Below the pieces are notes generated by a model. That model did not search any database. It saw nothing but the letters and a program-made list of their open reading frames with translations, and was not told where the DNA came from. The translations under genes were made by a program, and so were the position numbers. A DNA stretch of 55,208 nucleotides, from NCBI GenBank assembly GCA_001512485.1, contig LFRV01000023.1:1-55208 (forward strand), written 5' to 3'. Source of the stretch: Clostridiales bacterium DTU069. Lineage in GTDB: Bacteria > Bacillota > Clostridia > DSM-8532. Below are positions 48,620 through 55,208 of this stretch, piece by piece; position 1 is the first letter of the stretch, and each line of letters starts with the position of its first letter.

Positions 48620-50449
48620 TTACAGCCAGGTTAATGTGTTCGAACAGGATATCAGCGTTGCAATGATTCCGTTTATTATGCCTGGCAGATAAGGATTGCC
48701 GGTTACCCGGTAGATCTTGCGTGACATGATCGTTGTCACCGGGAGGATGACAAGAATGGGAATCAACCAGACGATAAACATGCTGCCGGGATCCGTCCAT
48801 ACCATAAAGCCTGTAATAAAGAACTTAATGTACTGGATCGCCAGAATTACCAGCGGCGGGATTGCGTTGAAAAATGCTACAACCGCTGTATTAACCCATT
48901 GCTTTTTCCCCAGCGTGTTGTAATTGAAAGAATTTGCAGCCACAGATTGAGCCAAATAGTAGATTAGGAACAGTACCATATATGGAAATACCGCGGTATA
49001 TATCTTAGTCGCATCAAATGCCTTGACAGCCAGAACCCAGATGCGGAAGTCAGACTTGAAGAAATAGTCTGCAAAGAAAACGCAGCCGTAGGAAACAGAT
49101 ACAACGATTATCGCCAGTAAAACAGTTTTGCCGAGCTTTTTCAAACCTATCTTTACTCCGGTGTCGGTAAGATTGTATCCGTTTTTCTTCCCGTAAAAAT
49201 TATAAAACGCGATCATGCTTAGAACCGCGAATAAGCCAACTACCGCAGCCCAGAAGGAGATACCCCAGGGAGAGCTTTGTGCCCAGGGTTGCCTGGTTAT
49301 CGTAAAAGAATTGATATTGCTCAATACAGGTATGAATACAATAGCACCGAATAACGCAGTGGCGCTGATGCCACCCCAGAACCATGCCTTGCCGCCTGCC
49401 TGGAGTGTTCTGGGCGCTACAATCTCTTTCGCGCGCAACGGTGAGAAAAACGGGGTATATAGCATCAGGATAGTGAAATTCACGACAAAGATTGCGAACC
49501 CAATCAGTCCCACCAGGTTGAAGAACTCTTTCCACTGCCACACCTGGTTTGCAGCAGCGATTGGACGAGGAGCGCCAAGCGCTTCGTCAAAGAATTCAAT
49601 AGTAGCAGTGGTGGACCGTTTCGAGAAATGTGACCAGGGGTGTGTGATGGCGGGATTATAAATTACCCGTATCGCTTCTTTTCCATCAATAACTTCACGG
49701 TAGATTGTTCCTCCGCTGCGTTTTTCAAGTCCTGTCGGATCCTTGCCGAAATGCAGAAAAGACTGTGCGTTGCCGTACTGGACATAGTCTCTTGGGGAAG
49801 TAGGGTTTCCGTTCTCGTCTGTGTCCACCATGAAAAATTCGTCATACTGTGCCGCTATAATTCCCACATCGCGGTTACCATAAATATTTACGTATTCCTG
49901 TGTCTCCTGATTTTTATACGTAGCATCCGCGCAGTTCAGAAGCGCCGCGGATATTAGCTGCACAGGAGCCTCATTGTCCGCTCCGACGGCCGCGTCGCAA
50001 GACCAACCGCCCAGGGAATGCCCTGTGATCCCAATCCTTTCTGAATCAACATAATCCAATGAGGCAAGCATTTTGACCGCTTCGTACATCCCATTCAGCA
50101 CATCGACAATAATAGGCACATTCTCTGAGTGTCCGTGGGAAGGCATGTCAATCGCCAGCACGACATAGCCGCGTCGGGAAAGTTCCACGAAATTAGCATC
50201 CTGCATCTCACGGTTATTAAACATTCCGTGACTTGTTACAATGGCCGGAGCTTTATTTTCCGCGGAGACTCCGGCAGGGACAAACAGCAATCCGCTAAGT
50301 TTTACACCGATACTTGTTTCCCAGCGCAGATCCTTGATGGTCACTTTCCCTCCCGATGACTGAATCACGGAGACAAAAATCATGCTCACCAGCATCAATA
50401 CGACAGAGATACTGAGCCAGATTTTGGCCCTCTTCCTTGTTAGATCCAT
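48620..50449 (-). CDS. Alpha/beta hydrolase fused to a polytopic membrane domain
   Basis: The 609 residues start with a membrane anchor (about 10-30). The alpha/beta-hydrolase domain carries GHSLGG with nucleophile S145, HGM in the oxyanion region (VTSHGMFNNRE) and a likely histidine in ITHPWSHFSK near 265. From about 305 to the end it has seven or so membrane helices and no recognised family. The hydrolase would sit outside the membrane. Substrate unknown. AAAGGAG precedes ATG; a 300-base leader lies upstream. The fusion is unlike ordinary secreted esterases. Confidence 0.82.
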   Translation of the reverse strand: MDLTRKRAKIWLSISVVLMLVSMIFVSVIQSSGGKVTIKDLRWETSIGVKLSGLLFVPAGVSAENKAPAIVTSHGMFNNREMQDANFVELSRRGYVVLAIDMPSHGHSENVPIIVDVLNGMYEAVKMLASLDYVDSERIGITGHSLGGWSCDAAVGADNEAPVQLISAALLNCADATYKNQETQEYVNIYGNRDVGIIAAQYDEFFMVDTDENGNPTSPRDYVQYGNAQSFLHFGKDPTGLEKRSGGTIYREVIDGKEAIRVIYNPAITHPWSHFSKRSTTATIEFFDEALGAPRPIAAANQVWQWKEFFNLVGLIGFAIFVVNFTILMLYTPFFSPLRAKEIVAPRTLQAGGKAWFWGGISATALFGAIVFIPVLSNINSFTITRQPWAQSSPWGISFWAAVVGLFAVLSMIAFYNFYGKKNGYNLTDTGVKIGLKKLGKTVLLAIIVVSVSYGCVFFADYFFKSDFRIWVLAVKAFDATKIYTAVFPYMVLFLIYYLAQSVAANSFNYNTLGKKQWVNTAVVAFFNAIPPLVILAIQYIKFFITGFMVWTDPGSMFIVWLIPILVILPVTTIMSRKIYRVTGNPYLPGIINGIIATLISCSNTLTWL

Positions 50450-51153
50450 ACATAATTCTCCTTTCTTTTTGAATTAGAAGAGATTCTGCTTTTTACCCGC
50501 AGAAAGTGGAAATGAGAAAAACACACCCCCTTTAAACTGTTTATTGTTAATATCAAACGATTACGTCTTTATATATAAAACGGTGGCCAGACAAGTTGCA
50601 TCATTGATCAGAATTACGCCCGATTGCTTAAGAACAGCGGTATATATTTCGCATTCAAATAAAAAAGAGTAAAACATAAAAAAGCCGTTTTTTTCTCAGA
50701 ACAGCATTTTCATACCTTACTCCATAACTCACGTATGAAAAAAATATTTACTTTTATAGTTAGTATATAAATATTGTTGAGTTTTGTCAACGGGTTTTTT
50801 ACAATCTGTTTTCATTATTGTTACAGCTTGTTTACATAATTATTGCTGTAAAATAAATTTGCGACTCAATGAAAATGATTGAGTTTAATGCTACAATGGC
50901 ATGTACGGAGATTCATTCCATATATGCATAAATATACTGTAAAAATCTGCTTGACGATATACAAGTTTAGCAATACCATAAATAGTAAACACACGATATA
51001 CACCGCAGGCCACATTAATTTGCATGCTTTTTATGGTGTCCGTACTTTATTCCGATTTACGTTTTGGGATATCGGCCCAGGCACAAAACAACAAATTACT
51101 GCACCGGTACGACATTATGTGTGCAAAAATAAAACGTGAAAGAGGGGTTTGGA
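50450..51153. other. 700-base gap between hydrolase and methyltransferase
   Basis: It holds the minus-strand promoter at 50762-50790, a plus-strand candidate promoter at 50951-50979 (TTGACG, 17, TACCAT) and several perfect small hairpins: TTTTCATAC/GTATGAAAA (50707-50741), TTACAGC/GCTGTAA (50821-50851) and ACTCAAT/ATTGAGT (50864-50884). A 38-codon minus-strand reading (50561-50677) starts MFYSFLFECEIY but lacks a ribosome site. I see no larger gene. Confidence 0.5.
50762..50790 (-). promoter_or_regulatory. Promoter of the hydrolase/membrane fusion gene
   Basis: Perfect TTGACA (50790-50785), 17-base spacer and TATACT (50767-50762) on the minus strand. It predicts a leader of about 305 bases before the ATG. 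Confidence 0.75.
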
Positions 51154-52002
51154 ATGCAACATTATCTTGAACAAGAGTTTGATTATAATAATGAAAACCT
51201 GGTTTCCGCCTATGATGAACTGCCGTTGTGGTCTTCACCGTTCGGGCTTTTAATGCTGGAAAAGATCAGGTTTCGTCCAAGCATTAAAGCGCTCGATGTG
51301 GGCTGCGGCACGGGATTCCCGTTGCTGGAATTATCACAGCGTTTTGGCTCGTCATGCCGGTTTTACGGAATTGATTGTTGGGCGGGAGAGGTAAAAAGGT
51401 TAAAGAAAAAAATTGAGGCTTATGGTTTGAAAAATGTTTCCGTTGTTCAGGGTAATGCCGCGGACATGCCGTTTGAAAATAATTATTTTGATTTGGTTGT
51501 TTCAAATCTTGGGATAAACAATTTCAAGGATTTTGATAAAGTGCTGAATGAGTTATATAGAGTAACCAAACCGGGCGGCGGGCTTGCATTTACTACAAAT
51601 CCGCCCGGAACAATGAACGAGTTTTATGAAATTTTTGAAACGGTGCTGCTTAAGTTGAATTTACATGATGAATTGAACAGGTTAAGATCACATGTTTCCC
51701 AATCAAGGAAATCAATAAACGAGATAACCGGATTGCTCAAAAAGACCGGGTTTGATAATATCAATACCTGTGAAAGTACATATTCAATGAGATTTTTGGA
51801 TGGCAGTTCGTTTTTAAATCATTATTTCATCAAGCTGGCTTTCATGGGTGAATGGAAAAGTTTAATATCGCCCCGAAACCTGGAATTGGTATTTAATAAT
51901 CTTGAAAATGAACTGAACTTATACGCGGGTAAAAACGGGGAACTGAAATTAAGCATACCGGTAGTTTATATTGAATGTGAAAAGCGGGATGATTTTCGAT
52001 AA
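51154..52002 (+). CDS. Class I SAM-dependent methyltransferase
   Basis: The 282 residues have motif I ALDVGCGTGFPLLEL and the later motif NYFDLVVSNLGINNF, as in UbiE/COQ5-type small-molecule methyltransferases. The C-terminal ~120 residues are longer than the minimal fold and carry no recognised domain. The ATG at 51154 has AGGGG upstream. It precedes a second methyltransferase by 85 bases. Substrate unknown. Confidence 0.9.
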   Translation: MQHYLEQEFDYNNENLVSAYDELPLWSSPFGLLMLEKIRFRPSIKALDVGCGTGFPLLELSQRFGSSCRFYGIDCWAGEVKRLKKKIEAYGLKNVSVVQGNAADMPFENNYFDLVVSNLGINNFKDFDKVLNELYRVTKPGGGLAFTTNPPGTMNEFYEIFETVLLKLNLHDELNRLRSHVSQSRKSINEITGLLKKTGFDNINTCESTYSMRFLDGSSFLNHYFIKLAFMGEWKSLISPRNLELVFNNLENELNLYAGKNGELKLSIPVVYIECEKRDDFR

Positions 52003-52087
52003 GGGAAGGTAAAGTTTATTGGGGCTTCCACCGACGGGGTTTGTTGAAGATGAACCGAACTGTACGATTTCAACGGAGTGGAAAACA

Positions 52088-52792
52088 ATGAGTCAGAATA
52101 GAAAAATAGAAACAATGAGCGATTTTTTTAACAATCGCGCTGATATATACGATGATCATATGATTAAAGAACTTGATTTGAATGTGTTTTATGACGAAAT
52201 TGCCGAGTGTATACCCAAAAACAGAACTAATATTAAGTTGTTGGATTTAGGCTGCGGAACAGGTCTTGAACTTGAAAGAATATTCAGGATTTATCCCTTA
52301 GCCGTAGTTACCGGCGTTGACTTGTCAAGCAAAATGCTGGATATACTCAAAGCAAAATATAAAGACAAAATGAGCCAATTAAAGCTTATATGTCAATCCT
52401 ATTTTGATATTGATTATGGAAACGGTGTTTATGATGTAGTTTTGTCAACATACTCGCTTCATCATTTCAGCAGGGAACTGAAACTGTCCCTGTACAGAAA
52501 AATTTATAGCTCGCTTAAAGAGGATGGTATATATATCGAGGGCGATTACACGGCAAAAACAACAGATGAGGAAAACCGTTTTATTGTAGAGAGTGAACGT
52601 ATACGAAAAGCAGGCGGCATAACCGATGGGTTATATCACATTGATATTCCGTTTACTGCGGAGACACAGATGAATTTATTAAGACAGGCGGGTTTTAAAA
52701 GGGCTGATATAAAGAAACAGTGGGATAAAACAACGATATTCGTATGCGAAAAGAATTTAAAGAACGTGAACATTCACGCTATACGAATATGA
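52088..52792 (+). CDS. Class I SAM-dependent methyltransferase
   Basis: The 234 residues have motif I LLDLGCGTGLELERI, the acidic VTGVDLSSKML and YDVVLSTYSLHHF. It begins with a helix that includes MSDFFNNRADIYDDHM, found in many methyltransferases of this subfamily. The ATG at 52088 has CGGAGTGG upstream; the open frame to 52019 is not supported. It may be cotranscribed with the first methyltransferase but is not its close duplicate. A GTGAA/TTCAC inverted repeat lies at its 3' end. Confidence 0.9.
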   Translation: MSQNRKIETMSDFFNNRADIYDDHMIKELDLNVFYDEIAECIPKNRTNIKLLDLGCGTGLELERIFRIYPLAVVTGVDLSSKMLDILKAKYKDKMSQLKLICQSYFDIDYGNGVYDVVLSTYSLHHFSRELKLSLYRKIYSSLKEDGIYIEGDYTAKTTDEENRFIVESERIRKAGGITDGLYHIDIPFTAETQMNLLRQAGFKRADIKKQWDKTTIFVCEKNLKNVNIHAIRI

Positions 52793-52884
52793 GACTGACT
52801 TTGATTTGATTGCAGTTAACATCAATTTGTCATACTATTCACGCGAAACAATTTTGTCTGTAAAGACATAAAAGGGGATAGATT

Positions 52885-53364
52885 ATGTTAGAGATAAGGA
52901 AGATAGAAAATATAGATCAGAATTGCGTGAGGGTGATAAGAGATTCATTTATCACTGTAGCTAATGAATTTAATTTAACCAAAGAAAACGCTCCGACAAA
53001 CCCTGCGTTTATTGAAATAGAATCCTTACGGGCTATGAAGCAGAAAGGCATCGATATGTACGGCGCGTTTTTAAATAATGCTATTATAGGTTTTGTTGCT
53101 ATTGAAAAGTCAAGCGGTGATTTGTACTTCATGGAAAAGTTGGCCGTATTGCCCGAATACCGGCACAACGGGTATGGAACACGATTGATTGATTTTGTTG
53201 TAGAAACCGTAAAAAAAGCGGGAGGGAAGAAAATTTCAATCGGAATTATAAATGAGAATAAAGTATTAAAGGATTGGTATATAAGAAATGGTTTTTCCGA
53301 AACCGAAATAAGAAAATTTTCTCATCTGCCATTTACTGTTTGCTTTTTGGAGCGGACAGTTTAG
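52885..53364 (+). CDS. GNAT-family N-acetyltransferase
   Basis: The 159 residues have the GNAT core DLYFMEKLAVLPEYRHNGYG, TRLIDFVVETVKKAGGKKIS and the end LKDWYIRNGFSETEIRKF. The acetyl-CoA loop is R-x-x-G-x-G/A (RHNGYGTR). GGGGATAG precedes the ATG. The substrate is unknown. Confidence 0.9.
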   Translation: MLEIRKIENIDQNCVRVIRDSFITVANEFNLTKENAPTNPAFIEIESLRAMKQKGIDMYGAFLNNAIIGFVAIEKSSGDLYFMEKLAVLPEYRHNGYGTRLIDFVVETVKKAGGKKISIGIINENKVLKDWYIRNGFSETEIRKFSHLPFTVCFLERTV

Positions 53365-53483
53365 GATTATATATGTTAACCTTATGGCATCAAAAGGCAG
53401 AGAATCGTTTAATAAAAAAATTGGTTTTATGGAAAAGCAGATATTTTTAACTATAAAAATAGGAACTATGTGAGGTCGGTTTT

Positions 53484-54056
53484 ATGATAAATCATGTAGG
53501 AACCCGGAATATTGAAACAAAAAGATTGATTCTAAGAAAGTTTACGATGGATGATGCTCAAAACATATTTGATAATTGGGCTAATGATGCCCAGGTAACT
53601 AAGTATCTGCAGTGGAAGCCGCATCAGAATATTGACGTTACTAAAAGCATTCTTAATGACTGGATAAAATCATATGAACGGCTTGATTGTTATAATTGGG
53701 CAATAGTTTATAAAGAAAACATGCAAGCTATAGGCTCGATATCATTGGTTGATTTTTCCGATTTACATAAATGGTGCGAAGCAGGTTATTGCCTATCCAG
53801 GAATTATTGGAACAGCGGGATTATGACCGAAGCTTTAAAAGCAGTAATAGATTTCTGTTTTACAAAAATCGGGTTTAACAGGGTACAGGCTTTCCATCAT
53901 GCCGAAAACCAGGCCTCCGGCAGGGTTATGCTGAAGTCGGGCATGATATATGAAGGAAGGTTGAGACAATACCGGGCCAACACGCGGGGAGAATTTGTTG
54001 ACTGCGATATGTATGCCATTCTGAGAGACGATTATCTTAACCGGGATAATTCATAA
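53484..54056 (+). CDS. GNAT-family N-acetyltransferase, RimJ/RimL-like
   Basis: The 190 residues begin IETKRLILRKFTMDDAQNIF, typical of RimJ/RimL-like acetyltransferases, followed by the catalytic region CEAGYCLSRNYWNSGIMTEA and the end NQASGRVMLKSGMIYEGRLR. It may acetylate a ribosomal protein or a small amine. Its stop overlaps the end of the convergent glpP gene by six bases. Confidence 0.92.
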   Translation: MINHVGTRNIETKRLILRKFTMDDAQNIFDNWANDAQVTKYLQWKPHQNIDVTKSILNDWIKSYERLDCYNWAIVYKENMQAIGSISLVDFSDLHKWCEAGYCLSRNYWNSGIMTEALKAVIDFCFTKIGFNRVQAFHHAENQASGRVMLKSGMIYEGRLRQYRANTRGEFVDCDMYAILRDDYLNRDNS

Positions 54057-54620
54057 ACTCCATAATTTCTTTTTTCCTGTGGAAATGGCAAGGGCGCCTG
54101 AACCGAGTATTTTTATTACATCATCTTTTGATTCGACAAACCCGCCGGCTATTACGGGCATTGGAATCTGTGCGCTGATCCGTTGTATAATGTCGGGCAT
54201 GATTCCAGGCAGTACCTCTACCATATCAGGCTGGACCGAAAGAATCGACTTAACGGAATTCTCATAGGACTGACTGTCAATCAAAAACACTCTTTGAATT
54301 GCAAACATACCTTTGCCCATCGCGTATTTTATGTGGTTGTTTTTTGTACTTATTATGCCGTGGGGTTTAATCAGATCGTGAATGTAATCAATCGCCCTGT
54401 TGTCCTTTCCTATTCCTTCAAGCATATCCATGTGTATGAAGACGTTTTTACCGCTTTTTTTAACTTTGTCAACAGCAGAGTATATGTTAAAAATATCGGC
54501 ATGCAGAAGAAAAATTGTGGATACCGGCGCCTTTATTGCATCCTCCAGGTCCTCCTCGTACCTGATAGCGGCTATTACGGGATTTTCTTCAATTTTTCTT
54601 AAGATTTCGTTCTTTTCCAT
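54051..54620 (-). CDS. glpP: Glycerol-3-phosphate responsive antiterminator GlpP
   Basis: An RNA-binding regulator that, with glycerol 3-phosphate bound, lets transcription pass a leader terminator of glycerol genes. The 189 residues have ENPVIAAIRYEEDLEDAI, STIFLLHADIFNIYS, FIHMDMLEGIGKD, KPHGIISTKNNHI and the end PMPVIAGGFVESKDD, ALAISTGKKKLW, all typical of GlpP. ATG at 54620 has AAAGGAC upstream. It is about 6 kb from glpK and separated by unrelated genes. The likely target is the leader before the GlpA-like gene. Confidence 0.95.
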   Translation of the reverse strand: MEKNEILRKIEENPVIAAIRYEEDLEDAIKAPVSTIFLLHADIFNIYSAVDKVKKSGKNVFIHMDMLEGIGKDNRAIDYIHDLIKPHGIISTKNNHIKYAMGKGMFAIQRVFLIDSQSYENSVKSILSVQPDMVEVLPGIMPDIIQRISAQIPMPVIAGGFVESKDDVIKILGSGALAISTGKKKLWSL

Positions 54621-54797
54621 ACATATATGTCCTTTGCCCAAAATGCATTTAAATACTGCTCTCTTCTTTTTTAATATTACTTGATACTTCCCTGTGCGTC
54701 AAATGAAAACAATTATACCCATTATATTACTACAATGAAACCATAAACGGGAGTTTGACAGTTAGTTACTGAAAATCAATTATCAAAAAGTCTGAAA

Positions 54798-54821
54798 CCC
54801 ATTGAAAAATGGGCTTTTTTT
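54798..54821 (+). terminator. Orphan intrinsic terminator near the insertion-sequence end
   Basis: CCCATT (54798-54803), loop GAAA, AATGGG (54808-54813), then C and seven T. No plus-strand gene lies upstream within several hundred bases. It may mark the left end of the insertion sequence, shielding its transposase gene from outside transcription. Confidence 0.75.
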
Positions 54822-54867
54822 ATGCAAATAATCTGTCAAATTTCTAAAATTATATCGTTGTACGGTG

Positions 54868-54896
54868 TTGTATTGTTATGTATTTTATGTTATAAT
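54868..54896 (+). promoter_or_regulatory. Transposase promoter
   Basis: TTGTAT (54868-54873), 17-base spacer, perfect TATAAT (54891-54896), 35 bases before the transposase ATG. Confidence 0.7.
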
Positions 54897-54930
54897 GAAC
54901 GTATAATACATATGAAAGAAGTGTGTGCGT

Positions 54931-55208
54931 ATGAAGCTTAATTACGATAGGAAGTCCAAGGACCCAACCTACTTTATACAGGTCGGTATCCGCAACGGAA
55001 AGAAGGTTACAACTAAAAATATCGCAAGAATCGGCAAACACTCGGAACTGCTCAAAATCACCGATGATCCTCTTGCTTACGCAAAAGAGCAGGTTGCTAA
55101 GTACAATGAAGAAGCAAAGAAAAATAACAAAGTTGGTATGGAAATACACCTTGATTTCGCTCAAAAAATCAGAGCAACTGATGCGGCTGTTTCCGCGAGT
55201 ATGTTGAA
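54931..55208 (+). mobile_element. IS1634-family transposase, 5' part cut by the window edge
   Basis: The frame from ATG 54931 to the window end reads MKLNYDRKSKDPTYFIQVGI, followed by RNGKKVTTKNIARIGKHSEL and DDPLAYAKEQVAKYNEEAKK. This start is typical of IS1634 (IS4 superfamily) transposases in clostridia, from memory. About 92 codons are visible; the DDE catalytic part lies outside. The left end of the element probably lies near the terminator at 54798-54821. Confidence 0.85.

Noticed and set aside
50879-51139. 86-codon plus-strand frame
   Set aside because: It lacks a ribosome site, has no family pattern and overlaps hairpins and a promoter candidate.

Overview
The window reads as chromosomal DNA of an anaerobic, low-to-moderate GC Firmicute of the class Clostridia. 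Pointers are a Gram-positive T-box leader on hisS, a PolC-type replicative polymerase, a single-chain pyruvate:ferredoxin oxidoreductase, a PPi-type phosphofructokinase, a split glycine decarboxylase (GcvPA/GcvPB), a SpoIIM-family membrane protein, GlpP, strong SigA-like promoters, and an IS1634-type transposase of a kind common in clostridia. Spore formation is not proven by anything here.

Layout. 1-4.0 kb: promoter, T-box leader and the operon hisS-aspS-lepB. 4.1-8.3 kb (minus): a MarR-type regulator and two half-size ABC exporters with complementary degenerate ATPase sites, behind a consensus promoter and a 27-bp perfect palindrome. 8.4-12.2 kb: polC, lacking the proofreading exonuclease domain that normally interrupts its PHP domain. 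12.3-13.9 kb (minus): a small unrecognised protein and a frameshifted chemoreceptor. 14.1-19.8 kb: yerC-like gene, secA, folC and a TPR membrane protein. 19.9-24.2 kb: PPi-phosphofructokinase, a REC/GGDEF-like degenerate protein, a SpoIIM-family protein and an RDD protein. 24.3-28.1 kb: pyruvate:ferredoxin oxidoreductase followed by a short tandem repeat and a terminator. 28.3-38.4 kb: a mixed stretch of an acetyltransferase, an O-antigen-ligase-like membrane protein, exonuclease III, a GT-C-like membrane protein, a P-type Ca2+ ATPase, a family 2 glycosyltransferase and small unknowns. 38.6-42.9 kb: gcvT-gcvH-gcvPA-gcvPB. 42.9-48.5 kb (minus): a NagD-like phosphatase and a glycerol catabolic set (glpK, GlpA-like dehydrogenase, FAD/NAD oxidoreductase, DUF1667 protein). 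48.6-50.4 kb (minus): a hydrolase fused to a polytopic membrane domain. 51.1-54.1 kb: two methyltransferases and two GNAT acetyltransferases. 54.05-54.6 kb (minus): glpP. From 54.93 kb: the start of an IS1634-family transposase cut by the window edge.

How genes fit together. The glycerol genes and GlpP suggest glycerol uptake and phosphorylation, oxidation to dihydroxyacetone phosphate, and control by antitermination; a hairpin in the gap before the GlpA-like gene is a plausible GlpP target. PPi-phosphofructokinase and pyruvate:ferredoxin oxidoreductase fit fermentative glycolysis. The glycine cleavage genes are tightly packed but no dihydrolipoamide dehydrogenase lies beside them.

I did not find a convincing new defence or mobile system. 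The strongest unusual observation is the exonuclease-less PolC. Next are the likely GlpP-controlled leader, the frameshifted chemoreceptor and the hydrolase/membrane fusion.
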